Assembly: GCA_026027325.1 (NCBI GenBank)
Contig: JAMSLZ010000007.1
Coordinates: forward strand, 248,001 to 312,000
Origin: Actinomucor elegans
Taxonomy: Eukaryota; Mucoromycota; Mucoromycetes; Mucorales; Mucoraceae
DNA: 64,000 bases
Direction: 5' to 3'
In this document: positions 22,926 to 34,856 of the stretch, piece by piece
Layout: every line of letters starts with the position of its first letter
How positions within the stretch are numbered: the first letter of the stretch is position 1
Notes under the pieces: generated by a model
Databases searched by the model: none
The model's input: only the letters and a program-made list of their open reading frames with translations
Told to the model about the DNA's origin: nothing
Position numbers and translations under genes: made by a program

Positions 22926-23708
22926 CTACTGTTGCTGTAATGTTTGCTTGTATCTTCTCAGCTCTTCTACTTCGTTCTCAAGAGCAGCACAGGCGATATC
23001 GACCTGTAAATTCTGTGTAATCAAATCCGACCATTTATTCTCCAGTGATTGTAGCGAAGCAGCTGCTTGTGTCTGATCGTTCTTGCGTTCTCGATTGATC
23101 TCGAGGATTTGATTGCGAAGATATTCTGTATTCTTTTTGATATTGGCGAGATCAGTCTCTAATTGATAATTGTGCACTCTCCAAGCATTGGCACCATATT
23201 TCTGAAGTAATTCTAAATTGAACATGCTGCCAGCTTGCGACTCGAGTTGAGACTTGGTGTTATTGACAGCAGCTTTCCAACCTTCTACATCGTTTTCATC
23301 TTCAGGGCCTTGAAGCTCATATCGTTTCGTATCCAGTGCATTGAGGGATTCTTTTCTTTTGATGCGTTCGATTTCTTGCTTTAAAAGATCATCTTTTTCG
23401 AATAATTCAATAGTTAAAGGTAGATCAGATCGTTCCTTTCTCTTCATGCGACGCATTTCTTGTTCAATCATTCTTTCTACAGTCACCTTCATATCTAAAT
23501 TTAAAAGTATAAGTCAGCTTCTATGCAAAATCGATCGCAAGGTCGTAGTTTACTCTCTTCATCAATTTCACGATCAACGTCTAAATTATATAAAACAAAA
23601 TAGGATTAGAACAGCAGCCTTGCAGTTTATTGAATGTAAATACATACAAGGGAGGGCGTCGATGTCAACATCAGGTCTGCTGGCCCCTTCGATAGCGTAG
23701 CTTGCCAT
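22926..23708 (-). CDS. SPF27/BCAS2-family pre-mRNA splicing factor
   Basis: Exons 23708-23648, 23580-23554 and 23494-22926, 218 residues. It begins MASYAIEGASRPDVDIDALP, then EMRRMKRKERSDLPLTIELF, and carries the family's central LELLQKYGANAWRVHNYQLE, followed by coiled coil to the C-terminus. BCAS2/SPF27 is a core subunit of the Prp19 (NineTeen) complex that is needed for spliceosome activation. Its yeast counterpart is Snt309. The first two exons are only 61 and 27 nt, so the conserved start appears only after splicing. It is convergent with the MFS gene, about 150 bp apart. Confidence 0.9.
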
Positions 23709-25081
23709 TGTGTAATGAATTATAGTATGAACGATTAAGAAAGAAGCGTGTTTTTTTGCACTGCTAACAGAAAAAAACCTCGAGAATACTGCGTCACTCA
23801 ACCTCCTCCACCAGATACTCCGCTAGCCAATGAATATTGTCCTCAGTTTACTAGTGTGACAAAAAAATAAGAATTGACCTTGGGATGATTTTATAGAACC
23901 TGCATTGCATTTGAGAGACATGCTTTTTGAAGGCTTCAATTTGAAAGAACCGACTCATAGCCTTTCATATTTTTTTTACTTTATTTGTTTCTATATTATA
24001 TTATTATGATATGGCCCTAAAATCTAAGGGTAAAAATTCATACATACTTCCAATTCGTTTTAATAGCTTAAAAAAGAGCATCAGACTATTATATTTAAAT
24101 CGGTCAATGTTCAATTACATTTTACACATATCTTGATAATGCATGCTCTCCGTACTCTTCTAACAATTAACTCACCTCAATTATATAAAGGAATCTAAGC
24201 TAACTGAAAAAAACTACTTGTTATAAATTGATACGAAGAGTATTGGTTGAGATAATAGGTAGTGGACCATCAAAAGTTTATGTTGGAAAAAAAATGATCT
24301 TGCAAAGGATTGACTTTTTTAAGATAGATAATTAATAAGATTGCTTCGAGCTTTTATAGCCGAGAGTTTTTTTTTTGATACATTCGGCAATACATGATGT
24401 ATCCTTTCTGTTAATATATACGTCTATGCTACTTTTAAACTGACTGGACCATTAACTAAAATAATAAACGGGTAAAATATGGAAAATCTGGACTTCAAGA
24501 AAGTTTTAACAATAGTTTTTAGTTATAACAGTGATTCGGTGCTATGGTTTTTACGCTAAATTGCGAGTTTAAGTTGCATGACTTTCCACGCGTCAAACAG
24601 CGTGATTTTTAATTTTATGTCTGATTTTAACTCATTTTGGCGATTTAGTTTCTAAATTAATACTGATTTCGACGCTAATGAGTAACGATGTTGTACTGTC
24701 GAACGGGTTATCGAATCTAGAGAAAAGGTCTATTATTTATCCTCAAGTAATGCTAACTGAGCTTTCTGTGCAACGGTTGTATGCACGTCATCCGAGGTGA
24801 GCTAATACACATTCCGCTCACTAATTTTTGAATGACAACGATTTTTACGCATTAGTAATTGCTCATTCCCAGAGCTTGTAATATTTGTTCTATTTTTCTC
24901 TAAATTGGTCTACCCCATACCTTTATACATTACATACTGCTTTGGTAATGTTCTCTATGCCATTCTCATATTGAAAACGTATCCAAAAAAAAAGTACCTC
25001 ACGTGCTACCTACGTACACCCCACGCTTAATTACTGTTATTCAACATATATTCAACTTTTTGTTTAACAAAAATATGTAAT
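23709..25081. other. Intergenic region, no gene seen
   Basis: AT-rich spacer with the promoter of the SPF27 gene at its left end. A small hairpin (CACGC ... GCGTG) lies near 24588-24605. No coding segment supported. Confidence 0.5.
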
Positions 25082-25154
25082 AGCACCATGGCGCAGCAGG
25101 AAGCGCGCAGGGCTCATAACCCTGAGGTCGTCTGATCGAAACGGACTGGTGCTA
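25082..25154 (+). tRNA. Initiator tRNA-Met (CAT anticodon)
   Basis: A 73-nt cloverleaf without intron. The acceptor stem AGCACCA (25082-25088) pairs fully with TGGTGCT (25147-25153), with discriminator A at 25154. The D arm is GCGC...GCGC, the anticodon arm has CAT at 25115-25117 in the loop CTCATAA, and the T arm GTCTG/CGGAC encloses the loop ATCGAAA. The A1:U72 pair and the AUCG-type T loop (in place of TTCG) are hallmarks of eukaryotic initiator rather than elongator tRNA-Met. A T-rich stretch about 5 nt downstream can serve as the RNA polymerase III terminator. Confidence 0.95.
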
Positions 25155-25626
25155 TTTCTTTTTTATGTTTTTCATAAAAAAACTACTGCAATTTGGTGGT
25201 GCTTTAATTTTTACCAAAAATATAGTATATTCAAACCCCGAAGTAAACGGGCTACACTGATAAAAAAAACCCCTCCCATTGGTGATCTTTTGAAGGCTTT
25301 CTACTTTTTGTTCCTGTACCTGGTTCTATTGATATTTCTCAAGCATTCACAGGATTTAGTTACTACTTCAAATTTCAACAGGAATTGAGGTGTATGCATG
25401 GTTGTTCAGAAGATTTCTATGTCTTTTTGGCAACCAAATCAATCTCTGATATATTTGGTTTCATTAAATCTCTTGATCAACTTTGTTGATTCAATGTTGG
25501 GTTAGACATGTAGGCCATTTTAGAATGAAGAACTACTGCAATTATTGAGACTTTTATTTCGCAGTAATACAAAAGTATATTGTAGAGTTTATATTACTAT
25601 GTATTTCTATGGCACAATATCCATTC

Positions 25627-25712
25627 AGCTACAGATTTATCCAACGACTCTGGTCAAATATCGCATCTAGTAGGTAGATTCTGTGCAGAATGAATTTGTA
25701 CATCTAGTAATA
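25627..25712 (-). repeat. Dispersed repeat copy
   Basis: On the minus strand: TTACTAGATGTACAAATTCA, then TACTAGATGCGATATTTGAC, then CAGAGTCG and AAATCTGTAG. All the family landmarks are in order. Confidence 0.7.
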
Positions 25713-25784
25713 TCTTAGATACAGGAGGATATTAGTAATTGGTTATTAGTAAATTATAATGTATTCCATATAACATTGATTAAT

Positions 25785-25870
25785 CATTAGTAGATCTCTC
25801 GATTAATTTCGGTCCAATGACCCAGCTGATGAGCAGTTCATGTTCAGATCCAACTGCCACATCTATTAGA
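25785..25870 (-). repeat. Dispersed repeat copy
   Basis: On the minus strand: TAATAGATGTGGCAGTTGG, then GAACATGAACTGCTCATCAG, then GACCGAAATTAATCGAGAGA. The 15-base CATGAACTGCTCATC is identical to the copy at 31155. Confidence 0.7.
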
Positions 25871-27518
25871 ATTTTATTTCAATTAAAATACAATAGCTAT
25901 ACTATGTTTGTTGAAGATGTATATATAAAAAACGGCATTTTTACGTTACAATATCCAATCGGTATAATCTCCGTCTGTGCATGCACAAGTTGAGTTGAAG
26001 ACATATACGGTACTGTTCAGCGCATAGGTGACGCTAGGAACTTCTTTCAGGCCGACATAAGGAGCAAATACGTGAAAAAAGGCCCCTGATAGCGTCATTC
26101 TTTACATTTTAACTTGAAGGGTAATTTTGAGTCAAGTCTTCACAGGGTTATGTACAAGATGCGCATAACGCCGACTTACATGAAGTAGATGGCGCACTAC
26201 AGCTGTGATGTTTTCCGGGTTAAAGCTGGCGGATACGGAGCTATTAGTTTGAATACAACTATAAATAGAGAGCTGTGCAAACACGTTAGCAGTATTTTTC
26301 TTCCAATGAAGTTGAGTTCCTGATTCGAGTCTGTAGTACTGAAATCCAAGGGTTAAACTACGGAGCGTTTGTTCGAAAGGGTGATACCATATTAAAGACG
26401 GGCTTGCTTAAATGAAGCTTCTTCCGAGCCACTCATAAAGGTTCCCGAACGTATTGTCAGCTAAGTATTTATTTTCAAGTCAGACAGAGTTTTATGAAGA
26501 TTGATCATCGTAAATCATTGTAAATCTTTAAAGAAGGTTTCTCGGTTTCAAATGACAGATGCAATCGAATTAACTTGATTTAGTCTAGAAAGCATGCTGC
26601 GCCCTTTACACAACGCGTGGTGTAGGTCTCTGCTTTTAATAAATGAATCTATATCTTCCAATGCTTCGGTCCTCTAGTTAAGTAGGACAATGAAATAAGG
26701 TCCTGGACTTGAATTACTTGTACACCATTATGTTTTACTTATTTATAGCTCTTTTTTTTTGCTGGCAGGTTCGCGCCATTCCTTGCACAAAACTCTAAAG
26801 TGTTGTAACATCACATGAGATCGGGTGCTTGTAATAATTATGGAATTACGTGTTGTAATTCTCTTATGAAAAACCTGTCTTTTCTTTGTTTGTTTTTATA
26901 TGCAACGGTAATCATCCTATTAGACCTAATGTTGACAAACTTAGCCAAGCTGATGCGCGTTTCCCAGCTTGGCAAACAAATTACACTTATATGAAACAGT
27001 AATTGACGCAGGACTTGAAAGCGTTGGTTCTTCTTTATGCAGCTGTGCATATCGAACCTCCTTTTATCCTCTCAGTCTCATAGAATGACAGACACAGCCT
27101 TTCTTACCAAGAATAAATAATGGATTTGAATATAGAAACGCTTCACGTTCAATCTCTTTTAGAGATGCTGAGTTACCATGAATCACAATAAGAATTTCGT
27201 CGGTATATTTAGAGCAGTGTACAGAAAGTAAATTGCCTCCCCTATCTCATTTGTTTCTTGCAATTCTTTTAAGATTAGGAGCTGCTTCAAGTAATAATAG
27301 ACGCGCCCTTCTTTACTATAGTTACACTGCAATGTATTGGTCGATCGCAAAGTGCGTAGACACTCAATGGGTATCACGAGACGTCGTGTATCTTCATCCA
27401 CAGATCAAAACTCCCCTTTGCCCGGGAAAACCATAAATACTGACTTGCACTGTATTTTGAGCTATTCATCTTTTTGTCTTTCCTTTATATTCCAAAAAGG
27501 CTTCATTAACAGGAAAAT

Positions 27519-29576
27519 ATGAAGTTTTTAGCTCTTTCAACTCTAGTTACTCTTGCCCTTTCAGGTGCTTTTGCTGCAGATGTTCAATACTCTGTCGTTG
27601 CTTTTCCTTCTGGCACTCAAGGTGTCTCAGTTTCTGTTGGTGGCCAAACTGTAGCCCTTCAAAAGAGTGAACTCCACCCCAACATTTACACTGGTACTGC
27701 TCCTTTTGGAGAGACTTATCAATATGTCATCACTGATGGTCAAGCCAGTAACCCTGAAAGCACTACCCGTAAGCTCACTCAAGGTGTTACTGCTACTGGT
27801 AATGAATTCTTCAATCGTTCTCAGACCATCTATGATGTTCCCAGTCTTCCTCAAGCTTACAACCCATTCTATCCTAGTAAAGTATCCAATCAATTAACGC
27901 GTAAAACAAAAAAAATCTGACATTTGATATAGCTTTGTTTACCAACTTGAACAAGTCTAATGAAATTGCCACCATCATCATGTCTGTCAATGCTACGGCT
28001 TTGGATGCATTCAACAAGTCTCCTTTAGAGAAGCTCGATGATGCTCAAATCACTGATATTGCTTATATTAGCAACAAGGAAGTCTACAAGTTCCAAAACG
28101 GTGGTTTGTCTACCTCTGGTCAATCTACCAAGGATTTCTCCAAGCAATCTTGGGCTATTGATTTCAACAAGTATAACAAGAATGCTACCAGCAAGAACCT
28201 CTTGTTCGGTCGTACTGCTTTGAAGCTTCGTGCTCACGAAACTGATGCTACCTTTGCGTAAGTTCTACTTGTTTTGTTATTGATAAAAAAACTAATATTA
28301 TTTTTCTTTCTAGTCGTGAAAAGTTGGTATATGATATGCTTGCTGCCTCTGGTGCTGCCACTCTCTCCAGTTCTTGGACTCGTGTCTTTATCAACAACGA
28401 ACCTTATGGTCTCTTCTTGTTGGCTGACGATGCTTCCACTCACCTTATGGATGCTATTCTTCACGCTGGTGACTTCAAATCTGCTGATACAGGTAATTCT
28501 CAACACAACTAATTCAATGGCCTCCTAGTCCCTAATCACGTTCTGTTTCTTTTTTTTATGATTATGCAGGCGTCACTTACAAAGGCAATGCTTTAAGCCC
28601 TGAAGTTGAAGGTAACTTGGTCTATGTCGGTGATGATGCTACAAAGTACTCTCCTGATATCTATAAGCTCTCTGATACTGGTGAGGACAAGACTGTCAGC
28701 AAAAAGAACAACAGTCAAGCTCTCATCATTGATTTCACCAAGCGTTTGGGCCAAGTCAACCCTCAAGATGCTAAGGATGCCCAAAATCCTGGTAGCATCG
28801 CCAACTTGGTCGATCCCCACCACACTTTGGTCCACATTGCCATGAACTATCTCATTGGTTCTTGGGATGGTTTCTGGTACCAAGCCAGTAACTACTACTT
28901 GAACAATGATTTGAAGACCAACAAATGGACTTTGATTACATACGATTTCGATGAAACCTACGGTAATGGTGTTGAAGATGCTGCCATGAACACCGTTGAA
29001 TACAAAAACTACTCACGTCCTGGCTCTAAACGTCCCCTTGTTGATGCTTTCCTTACCAACCCTTATTATGACGGTGTCTTCCAAGACACTTTAAAGACTC
29101 TTGTTAAGCGTTTCTTTAAGCCTAGCGTTGTTGATCCTATCCTTACTGCCTGGTCTAAGATGCTCGAAGAAGATATTGCTTGGACCCGTTCCATTGACGG
29201 TAGATCTCCTGGAGCCAAGACTGCTTTCACTGTTCAAAACTTCCATGATGGTTTGCTCGGTAACGGTACCAACCCTATCTCTATCAGTGAATGGGTCGCT
29301 AAGCGTTCTGCTTCTCTTACTACCCAATTGAACTTTAAGGATGTTGATGATCTTCCCGCTTTGCCTGCATACACTGCTGGTGCCCGCATGGATGCTAATG
29401 GTAACGTTGTGAAGAGTGACGGTACCACCGTTGCTGGCAACGGTAACAATGGCGTTGCCCCCGGTGGTAATAAGGACAGTGCTAATGCTGAAAAAGGCAA
29501 TGCTGCAGCCTCTACCAAAGCTTCTATTGGTTTGACCGCCGTTGCTGCTGCCGCAGTTCTCTTGATGGCTCTTTAA
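27519..29576 (+). CDS. CotH-family cell-surface protein with GPI-like tail
   Basis: Exons 27519-27876, 27933-28257, 28314-28492 and 28570-29576, 622 residues. It has an N-terminal signal peptide (MKFLALSTLVTLALSGAFAA) and then a CotH domain. The central motif LITYDFDETYGNG (about residue 409) carries the acidic residues conserved in the atypical kinase-like CotH fold, followed by SRPGSKRPLVDAF. After ~560 the sequence is Gly/Asn-rich and ends in a hydrophobic tail (IGLTAVAAAAVLLMAL), as expected of a GPI-anchored wall protein. In Rhizopus and other Mucorales, some CotH proteins act as host-binding invasins; others have no known role. Membership in the invasive subgroup cannot be decided from these features. 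It is 3.6 kb upstream of a paralogue. Confidence 0.9.
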
Positions 29577-31154
29577 ACAATTCATTTATAACCAACAATC
29601 ATTCCTACTATTATCTACTATTAACTGCTATTACTATTACCATCTATCATAAATAAAACGCTGGAAAAAAAACCATTGTATTCTATAGAACTATTCTCAA
29701 ACTCGTGCTTTATTACTTATTTTACATATTACACAAAATGGGAAAAAAAATTGCCACTCCACCACATTGATGATTCTATATCTAAATGAAAAACTTGCAT
29801 GGTAATGTTCTTTTGAAACAATCTAGATATTACACACTGTCTCAGAATGCTACATTAAATATCTATACTTGGCTGTCAGAACAAAACTCTTTATTAAAAA
29901 AGAAAGAGAAGCTTTTTCGTATTTATACGCTGTTGAAATTCGTGATCAGATTATTTTTCTTCTTCTAATCTTTATCGTTATCATCAACGTATCTTTCCAA
30001 TATTTTGCAATTGTATGCTTGATTGTCACCCAAAAAAACTGCTCTTCATGCAATCCCTTGATTACTGAACCGAGGCTCCTTGCTTAGCAATATTTGATCC
30101 AATTGCGGCGGTATCTCATTTAATAGAAACTCGTATCACCCTTTCTGTATACGAAAAAAAGGTTTATGTGCCGATTGAGGCGCAAAATACGCTATTAATA
30201 AATAAGTGCTTCAACTATACTCGTATTACAGTTTCTAGGTAACGAAACAATCAGCAGATAAAATAAAAGACGATGCGTTTTATATTAGATAATACATCTT
30301 ATAAGGATCGACCGAGATTTGATTTGACAGTCGTGATGTGGTGGTAACATCAAGCATATTAAAACAATGGAAGTACAGGAAGTCAAAGAAGCTTCTAACT
30401 AGCAAAATTATTTTTATAAACAAAGTAAAATTACTAGTCTTTTGAAAACTAGACTTTTATGTATAAATTGTAGCTATTCATACATTTTTTCTGAGAGTTC
30501 TGTAATCAATCACATTTGCAAGAATGACACGTTTCAATATGTGAATTACAGTACATATTTAGACTATATCAATACTTAAAATACCCACAGGAATCTCAAA
30601 AAGTGACACTACGCTCAATCTATCTTATGAGACTCATTTCATGTATACGTAATACAGCTCAAGTTTTTCTCCGAATCGACGGTAGAAGTGCTCAAAATAG
30701 ACACTTTGACTATGTAATTTGTTTCGTATCCTTCTTGGCTGCATTGAAATACCAAAGTGGCACAAAGTGCTGTAAATTCTGTCTTCTGTTATTTTATTAG
30801 GTGTTGTTTTCGTCAATTGAAAAGTATTGAATCTCTTCTATAATATCGCTATTGCTGAACGGACCATTCACCACGAATCCTTCTTTTACAGTCCACAGAA
30901 CAAAAAACAAAAAGCGGATATATGCTATTATCTCAGTCGCAGTTTCTTTGAAGCTCTGGTTTCGTATGACACGGTATTAACTTTTGTAAAAGAGAACGTG
31001 GTAGTTTACTTATTGCTCTTGTAATTACCCGGTATTCACATTACCGCACGGGCCCTTCAGACTTTTAAATAATGCAAAAAAAAGTAAATGTCATCGTGTA
31101 GCTAATGAGTGGCAAATATGATGAATAAAGCAATTATATTAAAGTGGACCTTTT

Positions 31155-31240
31155 ATTTTATTAGATGTAACGACTTATTTCAAGCATGAACTGCTCATCT
31201 AATGCGACATCAGACCAAAATCAGCTGTGAGATCTATAGT
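31155..31240 (+). repeat. Dispersed repeat copy
   Basis: TTTTATTAGATGTAACGACT, then CATGAACTGCTCATCTAATG, then CGACATCAGACCAAAATCAG, ending GTGAGATCTATAG. It is one of the most complete copies. Confidence 0.7.
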
Positions 31241-33078
31241 TGATGTAGTGCGCCTGTCTAGTTTCTATTTATGCTGGAGATGAATTAAACACCTAAGAAT
31301 TGAGATTTTGTATTTAAAAAAAACAAACGATGACATACAAAACGCCTAGTGCTAATCAAATCATTACAACTCAATAAACTTTACAGAATATCTAATTGTC
31401 TTTCGAACAACTTGAAGTTGGTAATAAAAAAAATAAAAAGTATATAGAGAAGTACTTGATGTGGATAGAAAACGATATAATATCAAAAATTTTAAAGTAT
31501 GTTATCTACTTCTATTTTATTCCATTGTAAGCATTGATACCTGTTTTATATATTATCTGTGTTTCGAAATGAAGCTCATAAGAGTTTAGAGGTAACTATG
31601 ATGGTGATGATGGTGGAAAAATTATTGAATCAACGCTGGCCAATGAAATGAAAAGACTCTGGTAGTTCAAGCATAGAAAATATATGCCTTAAAAAACTAG
31701 TATCGTGATTGTTGAAGACGACGATCAAATATTTCAGCTTTAGTCTACTACTAAAGGGAATATTAAATCAAATTTAATTTAGGAGGGAATTGTGTTTCGT
31801 GAAATACATGAATAGCAAAATGTTGTTCCATAGTCCAAAAAATATATATTTTTGGAGAAACCTAGTACTTTGCAAATATATATATAGTTAACAAACTCAA
31901 TTAGTTCAAAATAAAATGTATAATACTACCGTTTTACCGACAATCATGGCTTTATCTTTGTTTTCCATTGATCAAAAAACATTTTGTAAAGTTTCAAGTA
32001 TTTCTGTCAAGAGGCAATTCATAGAGCGGTTGTTAAATATAATAGCCAATAGAGCTCTGTATCTCAAGTTACTTTCAAAGTTTACTGACGCGTGTTTCTC
32101 GGCGCGTTAAACATGTGTAGTCCGCACGATTGACAAACTTCTATAATGCGTGTCGATCTTTTAGCCGGGGAAAGTGCAATGATAGGTTTGTGATACTTGG
32201 TTATCTATATTGCTACAATCAAGACAGAGCTAGTAAAAACCTATCTCAGGCCGAGGAATAGTGCCAGTTCCCTATTTCAACGATCCTTACAAATTAAAAA
32301 AAAAAAAAGTTTCTGCTCTTGGATTTTTCTTTCGTCTGATAATCACTAGGTCTTTTCGACTCCACATAGATATGGAATTATGTTTTTTTTAGTGTATTTT
32401 TATGTTGCTTAATTTTTGTCAATATTTGATATATTAGCCCTTATTATCAAGTAGCAATGGTATTATAATGAACTTTATTCAGTACTATAAGCTTAATATA
32501 TTTCCCTCATTTCAGTTGGTATTGAAAACGCGACCCAATCTCGGGCCACTTTGTCCTTTTATATAAAAGATCATTACTTTTCATTACGAAAATAGTATCA
32601 AAGCGAACAGAGCATTAACAGCCATCTCTTTCAAAACCAATTATATGGTTATAATATAATTGGTCATAATAAATAAATGTGTTAATTCTGGAAAAAGGTA
32701 CTTACAGAATTTTATTTTGTGTTGATTTTAAGAGTATATTGCTATTTACATACATATTTTCTTCCAAATGCAGACTAATAATGATATAATAATGAAGCAG
32801 TAGTAAGGTTGTACTACGCCTGTATCTAAAAAAGCACGCTAATCTAATAACTGGAACCATGAAAGCCACCACTATCTTTTTTACAACTGCTATTAGTTTG
32901 AAAAGCTACTGGAATTAGCACAGCTTTACTGACATGATAAATTTTATCAGTCGGTTGGCGCATTGCATCTGTCAATAAAGCGAAATTGTCAGCGATAGAA
33001 AGTGGTTTCAATCTTAGTTTTGAATCGGAGACCAACGTTATTTCAGTAAAAGTAATGAAAGGTTTTGAACCATTATAA

Positions 33079-33087
33079 TATAAATAG
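33079..33087 (+). promoter_or_regulatory. TATA box of second CotH gene
   Basis: TATAAATAG lies 60 nt before the ATG and is followed by a pyrimidine-rich leader. Position and sequence fit a core promoter. Confidence 0.5.
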
Positions 33088-33146
33088 AGAGCGTATCGTC
33101 AGGAACGGGCCCAGACTTATACACACTTCTTCTACTATACAACTAA

Positions 33147-34856
33147 ATGAAGCTGCTTACAATCACATCTGGCATTATCAGTTTAGCTATAGCTATAACT
33201 CATGCTGCTGATGTTACTTACTCCGTGGTTGCTTTTCCTGGTAATGACGAGACAGTTGCTGTGAGTGTAGCCAATAAGCAATACCCTCTTCAAAAGAGCA
33301 CCATGAATGGTAATCTCTTTAGCGGTGTAGCTCCTTTTTCCAAAGAATATCGCTATACGTTGATGTCTGGCACAAATCAAAAGCCTGAATCCACTGTCCG
33401 TCATTTGACAGATGATTCTGCCACTGCAACCGGCAATGAGTTCTTTAATCGCTCTAGAACAGTTTATGACATTCCTGAACTACCCCAAGCTTATAATCAA
33501 ATTTACCCTGGTAAGTTGCTTCCAATTGACCCAAAGACAAGTACCTCTAACAAAATATATATATATGCAGCTCTTGCAAGTGGAATGGGTAGATCTAACG
33601 AAGTATCTACTTTGCTTCTTAACGCAGACATGAAAACCATCGACAATATTCTCAAAAAACCATTGGAAGATCATGAATTTGCTCAAGTGTTCAACATGAG
33701 TTATATCAGCCACGATGCCATCTATAACTTCCAAGGCGCTGGTATCAAGAACAGCGGTCAATCCTCTAAAGATCTAGCCAAGCAATCTCTTAAGATTAAG
33801 TTCAACAAATTCAACAATGCTACCAAGGATACTATTTTTGGCCGTCGTTCATTCAAGCTGCGTGCCGAAGCGAATGATCCTACCATGGTTCGCGAGAAAT
33901 TGATGCTGGATTGTCTTGCTGCTGCTGGCGCTACTACGTTGCAAGGCAACTGGGTCCGTCTTTATATTAACAATGAACCTTTTGGGCTGTACCTCATGTA
34001 CGATGACACCTTTAAAGGATTCACTGAAAATCTGATTAATGCTGGTAACAAGTCGGATGCAACTGGTGCTACTTTTAAAGGCAATGCCATGAGCCCCGAG
34101 GAAGAAGCCAATCTCGTCTACAAAGGCAGTAGCAATACTAGTTATAATTTTGATGATGTCTATATCTTGGAAGATGAAGGTCGTGATAAGAGCATATCTA
34201 AAAAGAGCTACACTGCTCCACTCATCAATTTCATGGAAAGACTCAACAAGACCGTAGTTGGCTCCGATGCTCAAACACCTGGCACTATTACTGATTTAAT
34301 GGACAGTGCTGAAGACACCATGATCCAAACAGCTCTCAGTTTCCTCGCTGGTTCTTGGGACGGCTTTTGGTATCAAGCTAGTAACTATTACTTGAACCAA
34401 AACACACAGACCAACAAGTGGTACTTGATTACTTATGATTTTGATGAAACATTTGGTAATGGTCTTGAAGATTCTCAATTGATGACTGTATCATATCAAA
34501 ATTATTCACGCCCTGGTTCCAAGCGTCCACTTGTTGATATGTTTGTCAAGTCTGCTTATTATGAACCCAAATTTCAAGACATTCTCAAGACAATTGTAAA
34601 GCGTTTCTTTAATCCCCGCGTAATCAAGCCTCGTCTGGATGCCTGGACTGAAATGCTGAAAGAAGACATTGCCTGGGACTATTCCCTTCCATTCCGTTCT
34701 CCTGGTGAGAAGGAAAAATTCACTGTCAATGATTTTGCCAATAATATGCATTCAACCGTAGGCGACAGAATGGGTGTTCTCGAATGGGTTTCAAACCGTA
34801 CGTCTTCTTTAAGTCAGCAATTAAACTTCAATGATACCGATGATTTGAAAGCTTAG
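33147..34856 (+). CDS. CotH-family secreted protein, paralogue without GPI-like tail
   Basis: Exons 33147-33510 and 33571-34856, 549 residues after splicing. It starts with a signal peptide (MKLLTITSGIISLAIAITHA) and follows the neighbouring CotH protein along nearly its full length, including LITYDFDETFGNGLED (about residue 409) and SRPGSKRPLVDMF. It stops at NDTDDLKA, where its neighbour goes on for ~60 residues of Gly/Asn-rich spacer and hydrophobic tail. This protein is therefore probably soluble or wall-retained by other means. The two other introns of the neighbour are absent. The single 60-nt intron has no stop and a length divisible by three, so its retention would add 20 residues. 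Role as for other CotH proteins: surface or secreted, mostly uncharacterised. Confidence 0.9.
   Translation: MKLLTITSGIISLAIAITHAADVTYSVVAFPGNDETVAVSVANKQYPLQKSTMNGNLFSGVAPFSKEYRYTLMSGTNQKPESTVRHLTDDSATATGNEFFNRSRTVYDIPELPQAYNQIYPGKLLPIDPKTSTSNKIYIYAALASGMGRSNEVSTLLLNADMKTIDNILKKPLEDHEFAQVFNMSYISHDAIYNFQGAGIKNSGQSSKDLAKQSLKIKFNKFNNATKDTIFGRRSFKLRAEANDPTMVREKLMLDCLAAAGATTLQGNWVRLYINNEPFGLYLMYDDTFKGFTENLINAGNKSDATGATFKGNAMSPEEEANLVYKGSSNTSYNFDDVYILEDEGRDKSISKKSYTAPLINFMERLNKTVVGSDAQTPGTITDLMDSAEDTMIQTALSFLAGSWDGFWYQASNYYLNQNTQTNKWYLITYDFDETFGNGLEDSQLMTVSYQNYSRPGSKRPLVDMFVKSAYYEPKFQDILKTIVKRFFNPRVIKPRLDAWTEMLKEDIAWDYSLPFRSPGEKEKFTVNDFANNMHSTVGDRMGVLEWVSNRTSSLSQQLNFNDTDDLKA

Larger units (their letters stand above)
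25155..27518. other. Intergenic region with repeats, no gene seen
   Basis: This 2.4-kb spacer precedes the first CotH gene. It has two dispersed-repeat copies in the same orientation (25627-25712 and 25785-25870). The rest is AT-rich with scattered short ORFs that show no recognisable protein. Confidence 0.5.
29577..33146. other. Gene-free interval between the two CotH genes
   Basis: 3.6 kb with no supported gene. It is AT-rich with short ORFs lacking recognisable motifs, plus one dispersed-repeat copy at about 31155-31240. The right end holds the promoter of the second CotH gene. I looked for a decayed third CotH copy and saw none. Confidence 0.5.

Noticed and set aside
31916..32110. 64-residue ORF in the interval between the CotH genes
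   Set aside because: Composition and lack of motifs look like chance; it shows no similarity to CotH.
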